From positions 3,038,001 to 3,102,000 of the forward strand of contig JAWHQI010000075.1 of NCBI GenBank assembly GCA_033032865.1: a stretch of DNA of 64,000 nucleotides, read 5' to 3'. Made by a program: the position numbers and the translations under genes. Of the stretch, positions 11,276 through 23,185 are shown one piece after another (the stretch's first letter is position 1; each line of letters starts with the position of its first letter). The notes under the pieces were generated by a model. That model had not been told where the DNA came from, did no database searches, and saw only the letters and a list, made by a program, of their open reading frames with translations. This DNA comes from Dactylorhiza incarnata (taxonomy: Eukaryota; Streptophyta; Magnoliopsida; Asparagales; Orchidaceae).

Positions 11276-12299
11276 TGTAAGACCCCTTTTTTTTCAAAAA
11301 CCTGGGTCTTATGCCCAGAATCGCCGCTTTGCGGTGACACCAACACACGGAAAGGTCGCCACTACAAAGCTTCGATCCTGCCGGCCATATCGATCATAGA
11401 AGAAGAAAAGTATAAACAAACAAAAAGAAGTTCAAGTCCACAATCACATGCTATATATGACAAATGTCCACATGGTATAACTGAAATAACAAAGTTACAA
11501 TAATAAAGGGCTCATGCCATGTACATCATGTCCTCACTACAAGATCACTCGCGGAAGCTAACTACTAATCACTCACTATTCCTGAAACTTGTGCTCCTGT
11601 ACTAGACTGGCCCGCCTCCGTCTGCACCAGCCTCTGGTGCTGCAGCATCTCCTCGGTCCCCTAAAATGATATGGTCCACCGACCGTTAGTCAAAAAGACT
11701 AAGCCTTATGCTCCCCACCCCACCCCCAATGGCTCCTAAGCACCGTGTGTGAGGATGAAGCGGAGGACAGCAAGGGGTATAAAACAAAGCATATGACGGT
11801 GGATCTTGTCTACATGAAATGTCTACTACTACACATGTGTTTATAGATAATTGAAGCAATAAGTAAAACAGGGTAAAGAACAAGTAAGGTGCAGTAAGTA
11901 AAGACATGTATATAATAGAAAAGTAACCATTAATTTATAGGAATGCCCATACAAACCTATAGACCAAGGGGTCGTTTAGCAAGGCCTATCATATAAAGAG
12001 TCCCATAACCAATTTATACGATAGGGGTAGGGGTTGAAATGCAATATTTATGCCATAACATGCAGAGTTATACAGTTTATGCTATGTTCACACAAGTGCA
12101 ACTCACACACTTCGACTCTATGCGGACAGACCTTTAGTTCCCCCTTTTTGGAGCTAGCAAGACTCCCAGGATACCCCTGTAGTGACAAACGAAGCGGTAG
12201 GTTGGGCATCGCCCACCTCTAGGTTGGTATTCACACTACCTAACCTAGACCTATCGTACGCCTCAATGCAAAACCGCGGAGCACCTACGTACACTTACT

Positions 12300-13000
12300 G
12301 GCTGAACCACCTGACTTTTATGGCTAAGTGCAAATTCCACACTTGCCGAGTCAACATATTGATGTCGGTGTGAACGACCGTCCAATACCGAAGACCCACC
12401 ACCTTCATGTACATGAAAACATGTTCTACTATATCCCGAGCCATAAACTCCCCGGGCTAACCTGCCCGTCACCATAACCTTTCGAGCCACCAGCTCACCA
12501 GACCAACCCGTCCGTACCAACAATAACTATGAGTCATAAGCTCACCGGACTAACTAGTCCGCTGCTTCAACCACCGAGCTTACCGCTCATAAAACCAAAC
12601 CAACTAACCTCCCATAACTACAGGGGGTGTGTATAACGATCTAGGTCGGCCAATACGGGACCCAGCTGGACTGCCAGCACTTTCAAGGCTAAGTGCAAAT
12701 TCCACACTTGCCGAGTCAACGTATTGACGTCGGTGTGAACGACCATCCAATACCGGAGACCCACCACCTTCATGCACTTGAAACATGTTCTACTATATCC
12801 CGAGCCATAAAATCCCCGGGCTAACCTGCCCGTCATCAGAACCTTCCGAGCCACCGGCTCGCCGGACCAACCCGTCTGCACCAACAACATTACTGAGTCA
12901 CAAGCTCACTGGACTAACTAGTCTCCTGCTATAACCATCGAGCCTACCACTCGTATAACCAAACCAACTAACCTCCCGTAACTACGGTGTGTGTATTGTT
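12300..13000 (-). repeat. ~365-bp tandem duplication in C's 3' LTR only
   Basis: The block with CAAATTCCACACTTGCCGAG at 12331 recurs at 12696, and the block CGAGCCATAAA at 12437 recurs at 12801, an offset of about 365 bp. C's 5' LTR has one unit (about 40500-40830), as does D (about 8130-8380). Confidence 0.8.
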
Positions 13001-13044
13001 AAGTTAATCTTGTACAACATACTACTCCTACAGTTTATGGTTAA

Positions 13045-13135
13045 CCTTGGACTTCCCGAGGATTACCCTGTTAGGGGCTCGCTACGGTACTAGGAACCAT
13101 AATGGAATGCAACCCCAAAGCTCCCTTTCTCAAGG
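13045..13135 (+). repeat. ~90-bp structured repeat, copy 4 (C 3' LTR)
   Basis: Closing stem CCTTG/CAAGG (13045-13049 and 13131-13135). The inner hairpins are weaker than in copy 3: the first has lost most pairs, the second keeps only a few. Confidence 0.55.
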
Positions 13136-15006
13136 TACTTAATGTTACTGGTAGCTACCTGTAAGAACACCCTCTTTATTATTACACTCGGATTCCCCTA
13201 AGTATTTTATGACCCGCTAGGGGAAAGACGATCCTTCGTCAATCCCGAGCACAACTTTACCCTTAACTCACCAAGCACACCCTCACCACCCAAACTCCTT
13301 TTTTGTGACCTTCAATCTCTTCAACCTGACCATGTACACCAACTACATGCCACTTCCACTTGGTAGGCCCCTAAATATCCAAATTTCACATTTTTACTAT
13401 ACGCAGACCAAATTAACTATTTGAAGCTCATAAGTAGAGGTACTCCAAATATTCATCCAACTGACTCAAGATATTTACTGGAGGTCTATCATGATGTTTC
13501 AAAACTAAATCTAGAGAATAATATTTTTCCTTAATTCTTTATATTTATTATCATTTCTCCAATATTTGCCAAGTATGAATATGAGCATGAAGTGTAAGGT
13601 ATTCTTATGTTATGGCTCCCATAAAATTAAGATAAATCAATTATGCCAAAATAACAGTAAATAATGAATATCACAATTTTACAGTAAGGAAATGTCCTCT
13701 TTTTAATATTTAACCTCTATCCAAACTTGAAGATTTATGAAGGAACTACCAAAAATACTTATGCCAAAATTCTAGAAAAATTACCAGACCTCTATTATAT
13801 CCAGTAAAGCTTAATTACAGAGTTTCACAATTTATGGGAATTATTTCCTTACTGAAATAATTAATCCAAATAATTCCTATTTTGCACATGTTGTGAAGTA
13901 GCCTACTGATAACAACTTCCAAAAATTATATAAATATTTACAGAACTTCCTAGTGCTCTGAAATGTCCTATCACCAAGTTGCACATTTTTCCAGAGAATT
14001 TCGGACCCTTATCAATATTTCTTAAAATCAAGACAAAATAGGTGCCTTGAGAATGAAATACTAGTTAAATCATTGAATAAATTATGCAAAAATTACCAGA
14101 GGACCATCATATGATTATAAAGGAACCACCAAGATTTCATCTTCATCCTGGATCATTTGTGCATGTAAATATCTCTTAGAAGAAGTTTACCTAAAGGGGT
14201 TATGACCTAATATAGGGGGAATAAGTTCTCCTAAAATCCTCTCAAAATTCCCCAGGGCATAAATACATCCCATGAATATATCTCCTAGGTTCCATGGTCA
14301 TTCTATAGCTTTTGACCACATGTCCTTCACAAAGCTATATATGCACCCCAAGGTGTAAGACTAGGTCTCTAAGGCATGTCCACCTATACAACACCCAATC
14401 ATACTCATGAAGGTATTTTATGTGATCCTAAACCAGTGGCCATGGTTTTAACGCATGGTGATGAGTTCTGACCACCATACCCCAAGATAAACACGATGCC
14501 CTAACTTTGACCCAATTTGACCTAACTTGGGTTGACAAATTACCTAACCAAATCAGTCCCAATTGGGCTGAAATTTTTACCAAGGTCATATAATAATCCT
14601 AAGAGGTACCCACCAAAATTTGGAGAGGATTGGAGGTCATTAGACCCTAAATTTAAATAATATATGAATTATTAAATTATTACACAAACCTTAGAAAAAT
14701 GTTCTCCTAAAATTCCCATCTTTGGATATGTTATGGTTGTAGGTACAAATAGCCTAGATTTCAATTTTCAAGTCAATCCCATAACTCAATCAAAAGTTAT
14801 TCAAGAAATGGTGGATGCCCTACACTAGGGACCAGTCCCACCAAAATGGACCTACAGGGAGATACAGAACTCCGTTTGGGCTTAAACAAATTTTAAAATA
14901 AATTAGACTCTAAGGGATACAACTTTGGTGTAGACCACTTTTTCATTCGAGGGGTTCTATTATTTTTAATAATTAAAATGAAATACTGCAGGAAGTATGA
15001 CAAAAT

Positions 15007-15465
15007 GTGTTGGAACAAGTCTCTGCGTTCGATGAAATCCAATCTGCGTTCGACGAAATCTATTCTACGTTCGACAAATGCCGTGCTTCAGTGCATTTGA
15101 CGAAATCCGATCTGCGTTTGACGAAATACGACCTGCGTTCGATGAAATATGTTCTGCGTTCGACGAATGCCGTGCTTCAGTTCGACGAAATAAGTTCTCC
15201 AGCTAGTTCAGCAGATTACCTCTCCGTTCGACGAACTCCAAATTCAGTTCGACAAATTAATTCATTTGGCAAATTAATTCCGTTCGACGAACTCCACGGT
15301 CAGCTAGACGAATTCAACTATCAATTCGACGAACACCAGAGTGTGTCCGAAGAATGAATTCCGTTCGATGAACTCCGGGTTCAGTTCGACGAACTCAACC
15401 ATCAGTTCGACGAACTCAGGCTACAGCTCGATGAATTTATTCTACATCAAATCGACAGATAAATG
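15007..15465 (-). repeat. TTCGACGAA array in C's 3' LTR
   Basis: About twenty sites of the form GCGTTCGACGAAATC, then GTTCGACGAACTC, spaced 15-40 bp. Because TTC-GAC-GAA keeps one frame it creates open frames rich in Phe-Asp-Glu, which are not genes. C's 5' LTR has the homologous array; D's LTR lacks it. Confidence 0.8.
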
Positions 15466-16393
15466 AAATAATGATATAACATAATCATTTAATATGAAGA
15501 TCTCGCACAGATCTTGAAGCAGAATAGATGACATCCGTTTGTCTTCTTCCTCTGGCCGACGACCAGGATTAACCACACCTGGAGCTCCTTCATCCTTATT
15601 TTCCCGGCCAACTAAGCGCCGCCCCGGCCGTCCAGTGCCACCACCACCTTCGTTGAGGTGGTGGCCGGCGATTTGCAGTGGTTGGCCGGCCGGAGGTGGC
15701 CGGAACTGGGGTATGGAGGCGGGATTAAATCTCCAAAAACGGAGCTCTTGGCCTACCAGATTAGCGACCAATTGGCCCCAATCCTTACAGGCAACTTGAT
15801 GGAATCTATCCATAGAGAGAGAGGAGAAGAACCAGACCTGTGTGGAGCCTTGAAGCTTGCCGATTGGGTGGTCCTCCATGGCCGGCCTCAAGCTTTTGGG
15901 TGCCATGTCAACTCCTGTCTTGGGGGCTCGAATTCTTCAGGTAAGGTGGGGAAACTCCTCCTCTCCATCCACTGAAGGAGTTATATGGGTTAATTGGGGA
16001 GGGGGAAGAGTGTAACTCCTAATTGCCATGATTGGCCATTAATGGCCATTTTCGGCCAAGTGAAAACTCCTCAAATTCCCCCCTCTATGTGGTCGGGAAT
16101 GGCCATTAAACTCCTCCAAATTGATTGGGGAAACTGAATGGATACATTAGAGGAGGAAATGGTGGCTATTGATCTTCCTAAACCATGAATGCCATTAATC
16201 CCTCTCTTTCTCTCTCCTCCATTCTTGGAGAAAATGAGATTTCTCTCTCCTAATCACCATTTACAGAAATTGAGTAATAACTCCTGGTATTCATCAGTCT
16301 CCTAAGCCAATGGGCTACTCCAACTAGGCCTAGCCTAAGTGGATTAGGCTTGATTAAGTCAAATAGGTCATTTTGACCCAAATTTAGTGTGGA

Positions 16394-16412
16394 GTTGACT
16401 TTGGTCGATTTG
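16394..16412 (-). promoter_or_regulatory. W-box-like inverted pair in LTR
   Basis: GTTGACTTTGGTCGA contains the TTGAC core of WRKY sites with a partial inverted partner. Better copies are in D's LTR (46190-46205 and 46333-46350). Only a candidate. Confidence 0.3.
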
Positions 16413-16611
16413 GCCTCTTCGGTTGACCCCAATGGGTCCTTGGTGCTCTAAGGGGACCCCTAAAGGGTTAGATATGCTATGGTGGGGTCAAAGGGTCAAG
16501 GTGAGGCCCTTAAGTCCAACCATATGCTTGTTAACTGGAAATTGCTATTTGCAGACCACTGTGGTTCCCTTCTTCCTGGCTAAGGCCAAGTGGTCTCTTC
16601 AAGCTTCCTAG

Positions 16612-16642
16612 GGTTTTGTCATGACCTAGTCATGACAAAACC
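16612..16642 (-). other. Perfect 14-bp hairpin near the LTR terminus
   Basis: Arms GGTTTTGTCATGAC and GTCATGACAAAACC around a CTA loop, 34 bp inside the LTR's U3 end. D's LTR (about 46551-46581) and C's 5' LTR (about 45921-45951) keep it with a few mismatches. Confidence 0.75.
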
Positions 16643-16676
16643 ACTCTAGGGGTCTAGTTGTTTGGGGGATGTTACA

Positions 16677-17146
16677 AATCCCAATAAACAAAAAAATAAT
16701 TTCGTCCTCGAAATTCAGGCTAGGCTCGCGGGGTTTTTACCGAGAGTGACTGAACGTAACATCCCCTAAGAATTGAAGATATTTCTGACTTGAAGGGCAC
16801 CGACTATCTCTGCCACACCATTTCTAGTGGCTCTCAGGTGAATCAATCGATCGGAGGCTATCAGGCCATCTATAGTAGGAATTTGCAGCTCCGGCCGTAG
16901 TAGAGCTCTCCTAAAGGAGGAGACATGGAAGACATCGTGCAATCCCGCTAACTCCGGTGGCAACTCCAGTCTATAAGCCAATGGGCTGATCCACTCCAGG
17001 ATCCCGTCGAGCCCCATCTATCTCAGACTGAGCTTCTTTCGCCTGCGAACTCGCAAGACTCCCTACATCGGACGTATCTTCCGGAACACCCGATCTCCAA
17101 CCTGGAACTCTACATAATGATACCACGCATCGTAATACCTGACCTG
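16677..17146 (-). pseudogene. Gypsy pol 3' end (element C), integrase C-terminal region
   Basis: On the minus strand a frame at 17017-16766 reads LAYRLELPPELAGLHDVFHVS, the conserved C-terminal segment of chromovirus-type gypsy integrases, followed by a Leu/Arg-rich tail. The terminal segment reads into the LTR through FRGR-like codons near 16700. The next part of pol lies across H and resumes at 37447. Several stops are present upstream of 17017, so it is not translatable as a whole. Confidence 0.85.
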
Positions 17147-17151
17147 GCAGC
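17147..17151. other. Left TSD of H (GCAGC)
   Basis: Matches GCAGC at 37442-37446. Confidence 0.9.
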
Positions 17152-17349
17152 TGATAATGCGTTATTTATAGTTATTTTTATATAATATTTTATTAAAAAT
17201 TAATTTAATTTAATTTAGTTTTAGTTAATTTATCACTAATTTACCTTCTTTTTGTATTTTCAGGCAATTTGGGCTGCCAATAACAATTTCAAGCTCATAC
17301 GAGTAATCAGGAGAATATTTGGAGTGCTTTTGCCGAAATTGCAAAGTAC

Positions 17350-17825
17350 ACGCCCTCGGTCACGGGCGAGACTAAGGGCGTGACTCCTTATCACGGCCAT
17401 GAACCAGCAACGCTGTATTCCCGTTGAGAAAGTCAGCCACCACGTCAGATTAAAATTACATGCCCTCAGTCATGGGCGTGACATGGGGCGTGACCTTTAT
17501 GTCACGGGCATGACTCGCCCGTAATGCATTCAGTTCAGCCAGCAATCAATTCCCGCCGTTTCTAGCTTACACGCCCTCGGTGACGGGCGTGACGGAGGCC
17601 GTGACTCTTCTACAACCGCCAGATTAACTCCAGATCGCGGCGTTTCCCGCCGTTTCCAGACTCGGTCAAGACACGCCCTGGGTCACGGGCGTGACCAAGG
17701 CCGTGACCCGCCATGCAATTGATTTCTGGCGGTTTTTCTTCCCCAACGTTCCTGGGCTTTCAAGGCAGCAATTATGCAGCTTACACGCCCTTGGTCACGG
17801 GCGTGACCAAGGGCGTGACTCCCCG
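17350..17825 (+). repeat. GTCACGGGCGTGAC array in H's 5' LTR
   Basis: Six to seven blocks of the form ACACGCCCTNGGTCACG followed by GGCGTGACNNAGGGCGTG. Each block is an inverted repeat of up to 16 bp per arm. They lie immediately upstream of the TATA-like box. Confidence 0.85.
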
Positions 17826-17835
17826 ATTTTTCAAC

Positions 17836-17844
17836 TATAATAGG
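17836..17844 (+). promoter_or_regulatory. TATA-like box, H 5' LTR
   Basis: TATAATAGG, where the 3' LTR has TATAAAAGG at 36507. It lies just downstream of the palindrome array and about 680 bp into the LTR. Confidence 0.6.
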
Positions 17845-18777
17845 CAACAATCTCCAGAAGTCAAGGAGTTGGATTTTGGAGTTTACTTTCAACTTTAGTT
17901 TACTATTTTTGTTGTTATAGCTAGTTTTTCCTAAAGTTGTAAATTTTTATATTATTGCAATTTTAATTCAAGTATTGTTGTTTTCTTAATCATGTCTTTT
18001 TCCTCTTCAACTTGTATTCCCATCACTATGATGAGTAGCTAAAATTCCTTTAGCACTTGGTCATGATGAACTTTGGGATAAAATAAAATATGTTTTGAAT
18101 TTTTCTAATTAGCAAACTCTCGTATTGTTTCTCTTCGATTTATCTTTGAATTACTTTGTTTTGATTTCATATGTCTGGAATATGACTTTCAATCTAAGAT
18201 TCGTTTGCTAGTGATCGAGAGATCCATGCGAACGAGGAGATCACTCAAAGATAAAAAGAGTTGTATGCATTCCTCGAGAGAGGGTGACACAAATCTTTCG
18301 GATTGGAGTCAAATCCAATAGTGGCGTTCACCGCTTAAAGCAAGCTTAGGGGGTTTCGACTGGCCGAGGGGTCTTAATCGATCAACCTAAGGTTAGGTGG
18401 TAGTTCTCTCGAGAGAGGCTCAACCATATTTTGGGAACCCCCACGGTCGAAGATATTTCAATAAGAGTTTGCGGTTTCTTCTTTTATAAAATTATATTTT
18501 ATTCCAAAGGGATTCAAGACAAAGTGCTAATCCTCTAAATCATAATTTTTCTTCGTAGTTAATTTTCTCCAAATCATTTTTCCAAAACAAACCCAACTTT
18601 GGATCGATAAAATAATAGCTCTTCTTTGTGAGTAGAAGTACTCAACAAGCCCGGAAAAATACGGCACTTGATTTTCTAAATCCTATACTATAAAGCGATA
18701 GGTACACTTGCCTTATCGAATTATACGTGAATAATATTCTAATTTTGTGCAGCGCGAATCTATTACCATCAAGTTTT

Positions 18778-18795
18778 TGGCGCCGTTGCCGGGGA
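18778..18795 (+). other. Primer binding site, tRNA-Asp (element H)
   Basis: TGGCGCCGTTGCCGGGGA, an exact 18-nt complement of the plant tRNA-Asp 3' end including CCA, 6 bp after the LTR. Confidence 0.95.
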
Positions 18796-18876
18796 ACTAT
18801 TGTTGATATTTTGAAAGCTTAGCTCTATTAATTTTATCATTTTTTTCTCTCTTTTCTACGTTTTTCTTTTTGGTGC

Positions 18877-20790
18877 ATGACCCGAAGGAATCCGTCCGAT
18901 CTTCTTGAATTGGATCCGGAAATCGAGCAAACCATTCAGCGACGCTTTAGATTTCAAGGACCAAATTCTCAAGATCTGATCGAGGAGTCCGTAGGTGACA
19001 CATCTCCTTCTTCTTCTTCTACTTCTTCCTCCTCTTCTTCTAATATGGGTGATCCAAACCCGGATGAGGCCGCACAGCGGACTATCTCCTATTATGCACG
19101 ACCTAATCTGGAAGATACCCAATCTAGTATTGTCCGCCCCGCTATAACGAACAATAACTTTGAGTTGAAGCCAAGCATCATTCAAATGGTACAACAATAT
19201 GTACAATTTGATGGGCTACAAGACGAGGACCCCAACGCGCATATTTTTAGTTTTCTAGAAATATGCGATACTTTGAAAATTAACGGGGTATCCGATGACG
19301 CAATAAGGCTTCGGCTTTTTCCTTTCACCTTGCGCAATAAGGCTAAGCAGTGGCTGAATTCTCTTCCGAGGGGATCTATCACCACATGGGCTCAAATGAC
19401 GGAACAGTTTCTCACGAAATATTTTCCGCCTGCTAAATCAGCCCAATTGCGTAAGGATATCATTACTTTCTCCCAAGTTGAATCAGAAACGCTTTATGAT
19501 ACTTGGGAGCGGTTTAAGGAACATTTGCGTCGATGCCCCCATCATGCAATCTCCGATTGGTTATAGATTCAGACCTTCTACAATGGTCTAAATCTCCAAA
19601 CACGACAAATGATTGCCACCGCCGCCGGTGATACTCTAAATAACAAAACACCGGCGGTTGCGCAAGAGCTTATTGAGGGGATGGCCATGAACACTTATCA
19701 ATGGAGTACACCCAGGTCTCGCTCAAATAAACCGGCCGGGCTGTATGAAATTGATTCATTTACTAATTTGTCTCTACAGGTTGAGCTACTTAGCAAGAAA
19801 CTAGAAGGGATGACTGCTCCCTCTTCTACACCTACCTGGGAGCCTAATCAAAATGCGGCGGAGCATATGGATTACATGGGTAATCCGAACTGGCCGCCCT
19901 TCAATCTGGGGAACAATCAATATGGCAACACATACCACCCAGGTTGGAGGAACCACCCCAATTTATCATGGGGTAATCAAGGTAACACGGGTAATGATCC
20001 CCTTGCTTCTCCAAATTCATCTCTTCCACCGCAAGCCCCTAAACCGCCTTCTCTCGAGGAGGTGGTTAATAAATATATTTCTAAAAATGATGTGGATGTC
20101 CGCAATTTACAAGGGTCATTGTGGAATTTGGAGAATCAAGTGGGGCAACTTTTAAAAATGGTCACCGATCAGCCGAAAAGAACACCGCCGACAACTTCAA
20201 ATGTCTTGGCGGTGACCTTTGCGGATGATTCGGACACCGATCTTGAAGAGGAAATTTCACCTACCCCATCATCTCTTCTTCTTCCAGCATTTCAACCCCG
20301 TCTTCCTTATCCCGCTCGTTTGATCGAGCGGGCTAATAATATTAATTCTAATTTTAATATTCCATGCACTATTGGATCTACCCATTTTTCAAATGCTTTC
20401 GCCGATCTGGGCGCTAGTGTTAATATTATTCCCTATAGTTTATCCCAAAAATTACAGTTAGGAGAACCTACCCCCACCGACATCAAATTACAATTGGCCG
20501 ATCGCTCCGTGAAGACACCCTTAGGGGTGATTCATGATGTTCCAGTTGAGGTTAGCGAGTCTACTTTACCGGTAGACTTTGTTATCCTTGATATGGAAGA
20601 AGATGCTGGGATACCTCTAATCCTTGGTCGTCCATTCTTGGCCACTAAACGAGCAATATTTGATGTTTGTGAGGACACTCTTCTCCTCCGAATGGGGTAT
20701 GAGAATATTTTAATTCATGCAACAAATTCACCCACCTTGCATCTCTCAAAGCCGTTATCATCATTTGATGATAAATTTAGAACAAGGTAA
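18877..20790 (+). pseudogene. Athila gag-protease with one amber stop (element H)
   Basis: One frame of 637 codons from the ATG at 18877, broken only by TAG at 19564-19566 (codon 230), which looks like a C-to-T change in CAG. Residues about 40-60 are a Ser run. The retrotransposon Gag core follows (about 95-245), with RLRLFPFTLRNKAKQWLNSL and FLTKYFPPAKS. The protease has DLGAS at residue 510 in place of the usual DTG/DSG, a form I associate with plant Athila elements, and ILGRPFLATKRAIFDV near 582-598. I find no CCHC zinc knuckle between Gag and protease (about residues 290-340). The frame ends shortly after protease, directly followed by the post-coding motif at 20830, so the pol part is absent rather than merely mutated. 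Confidence 0.9.
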
Positions 20791-21218
20791 AGACCGGCAC
20801 GCCACTATGGTCGAGCTCAACGACCATAACCAAAGCGCTCTTGGGAGGCAACTCATGTCTTTTATTTTTCGCTCTCTTAAAAAAATGTGTCTAAAAAAAG
20901 AGAAAGGATTTTATTTTATGTTCTTCTTATTAAAAAAATTTTAAATTCACAAAAACATATAAAAATATAAAAACGACTCGCAAAAAATATATATATTTAT
21001 ATGAAAAAAAACAAAACCCAAAAAAAGTGTTATTGTTTTTCGTATTGTTTTTTTTATCAACAAAAAAATTTTAGTTGTTTTCAAAATATATATATATAAA
21101 AAAAAGTTTTTGTTTTGTTTTTCTTATTAAAAGAAAAAAAACCAAAAAAATCATGTTTTTTATATTTTATTTTTCTGTTACTAACAATTTTGCAGGTTTG
21201 GAGGAGATTTGCGAGATA
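20791..21218 (+). other. Non-coding spacer of H after gag-protease
   Basis: Starts with the motif AGCGCTCTTGGGAGGCA (about 20836-20852), also present in A. The rest is A- and T-rich with long A/T runs (20880-21180) and no gene. It continues across I and J at 29279-29306 and 32083. Confidence 0.7.
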
Positions 21219-21678
21219 ACGGTTGTTGGGTTTTTCTAGAACCATACATCAAATGTAGGCGCAGCGGAAATGAAGAGAAACAACCCAAAAAGACTTTGGA
21301 TCGGCCATGAATGTTGAATCAAGAAGTTAACAAAATGCTAGGTATGAAATTACCTTTGCGGGATTGGATCAAATCCAACCTAGATGCTCCACGAGTTGAT
21401 TCCTGTCGTCGGCTACGCGAGTCCTCACGTAGAATAATGTCTACGTCTCTACAGTGATCCACACGAGCCGGGAGAAGAACGACTGCACCTTGAACTTCCA
21501 CGAACTGCTAGGTTCGCTCCAGGAAGAACACACACGGCGACGATCGCCGGAGAGGAGGTCGGCGGACGCGATTCAGAGACGGCGGAACACTTCCGTCGGC
21601 TAGGGTTCGTGAGGCGAGAGCGGAACTCCTTCCGTCGGCTTCTTCTTTTCGTTAGTTCTCAGAACCCTAAAACGAAGT

Positions 21679-21688
21679 CCTATTTATA
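21679..21688 (-). promoter_or_regulatory. TATA box in copia I 3' LTR
   Basis: The minus strand reads TATAAATAGG; the identical box in the 5' LTR is at 28734-28743. Confidence 0.75.
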
Positions 21689-21759
21689 CCCAAAGGATAA
21701 ACAACTTCTAGAAGAATCGCTATCCGCAGACCACACATCAGAATTGGGGTTTCTGTTAC

Positions 21760-22045
21760 GATTCGTCGGAATTCCACGGAAGATCATTCGTCGAGATTTC
21801 ACGGGACAATCCGACGAATCCGACGAATCAGATCAGACGGCAACATTTGCCGAGAAAATGATCTCTGTAACAATTCGTCGAGTCTTCACGGGATAACCCG
21901 ACGAATCCAGACAGACGACAACATTTTGCCGACTGAAGGGTTTCTGTAATAATTCGTCGAGTGTTCACGGGACAATCCGACGAATCCCGACGAATCCGAC
22001 GAATTCTATCCGTGTAAACCCGACGAATTCAGACAGCAACAACCT
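21760..22045 (-). repeat. TTCGTCG / CGACGAA array in copia I LTR
   Basis: Alternating ATTCGTCGAG...TTCACGGGACAA...CCGACGAATCC units, about ten sites. In transcript sense they lie directly upstream of the TATA box. A second copy is at 28815-29100. Confidence 0.8.
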
Positions 22046-22208
22046 GCTGGATTTCCCCATTCTATATATGGTGATTGGTAACATTTACCAACACAGTCAA
22101 TCTACCAACTTCTCCACATGCTCTTATGTGCGACCCTGCAGGCTCATATCGTGTTGGCAGTGAGATTACATGTTTGACCACTTCTAGATCACAATGGTAA
22201 CTCCAACA

Positions 22209-23185
22209 GTCTCCCACTTGATCTTGAAAGTATCAAACCAAAAACCTCACAAACAATGAGCGGCATCTAGCAATGCATCATTGCTCCCCAAGCAATAAGA
22301 GTTCATAACTCATAAGCCTTTATGACCAATGTTCCAGCGTTGTCTTTGTCCCTTTGTCCCTTACATCCGGAAAGAACTAGAGGCATGGACCGTGTCACCC
22401 TCATAATAGCTCAATCCAAGTTTCTTGATCTAGAACGGACTTCCAGAGAATGGTGAGCTCAATATCACATATTGACTCTACCAAGCATGGCCATGCATTT
22501 CTCAGTCCAATTCCATCAAGGGGCCCATGGATGCAACTCCTGTTATATAGGAGGACAAATCCCATATCTGCTCACACCCAAACACCCAAATGATTCGTAA
22601 CGTACCCAACGACCACCCTTATCATCAACCTTCTTCAAGGAAGACTTTAGATGACATCAAAGCACGCTCTTCCTCACTCGATGAATGTTGTGACTTCAGG
22701 TCAAAGGACCACAACACCATTGTCAAATGAGACCTACTTGTGACACTTTTAAGTAACAATCCACAAAGTAGTCTCAGGTTGGGTCTGTCCAGTACAACTT
22801 GTTCACTAACAAGTACCCACGTGATGACTTGATATCACAATATCATGACCTGTGAGAACCGGTCATCAGTCAACACACATGCTAGTCTTAATGTATCATC
22901 ATCACCCTTAGCTTCTACGATGATACCTCGACCAGGGACCTTTTAAGAATGAAGCTTTGAAATCATAGGCTCTCACATTCAAGTCACGTACTTGATGTCC
23001 TATGGAAGCGAACATTCTAAGGGTATTTATCACGAATTTTATTCTATCATATAGAAACAGTATATCGTAATAAAAGAACTTGCCATTAATTGTAAAAGGA
23101 AATAATTGGTACACAATTCATCATATGAATAAATAATAAACAGCCAACATAATATTTATTTTACATGCAACCCACAAGACTCCCA
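22209..23185 (-). other. 3' untranslated part and purine tract of copia I
   Basis: The minus strand ends CAAGTGGGAGAC directly before the LTR (22209-22220), a polypurine tract. The rest, 22221-23185, shows no gene beyond short chance frames. Confidence 0.75.

Larger units (their letters stand above)
11276..16676 (-). repeat. Element C 3' LTR (5401 bp)
   Basis: Ends are TGTAAGACCCC and GGATGTTACA on the + strand. It is flanked on the left by CTTGA (11271-11275), matching CTTGA at 45983-45987 beyond the other LTR. It contains a ~365-bp tandem duplication (about 12300-13000), the structured repeat (13045-13135), the TTCGACGAA array (15014-15460) and a near-terminal hairpin (16612-16642). The stretches 11300-12260, 13140-14990 and 15470-16600 hold no recognisable gene. 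Confidence 0.9.
17152..18771 (+). repeat. 5' LTR of element H (1620 bp)
   Basis: Runs from TGATAATGCG to TTACCATCA. AT-rich start, palindrome array at 17350-17825, TATA-like box at 17836, then R/U5. The 3' copy (35823-37441) is 1619 bp and differs by scattered changes, mostly transitions, that I estimate by eye at a few percent. Confidence 0.95.
21224..22208 (-). repeat. 3' LTR of copia I (985 bp)
   Basis: TGTTGGGTTT to ACTCCAACA on the + strand. It differs from the other LTR by about eight substitutions and one 10-bp indel inside the TTCGTCG/CGACGAA region. It contains a TATA box on the minus strand (21679-21688) and, upstream of that in transcript sense, the array at 21760-22045. Confidence 0.95.

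Noticed and set aside
15007..15357. Open frame with repeated Phe-Asp-Glu (116 codons)
   Set aside because: It comes from the nucleotide repeat TTCGACGAA, whose 9-bp word keeps frame. It has a homologue at 42847-43215 with different frame breaks and lies in an LTR.
15442..15906. 154-codon minus frame in C's LTR
   Set aside because: Same GC-rich LTR segment as above; not kept intact in the other LTR, no recognisable domain.
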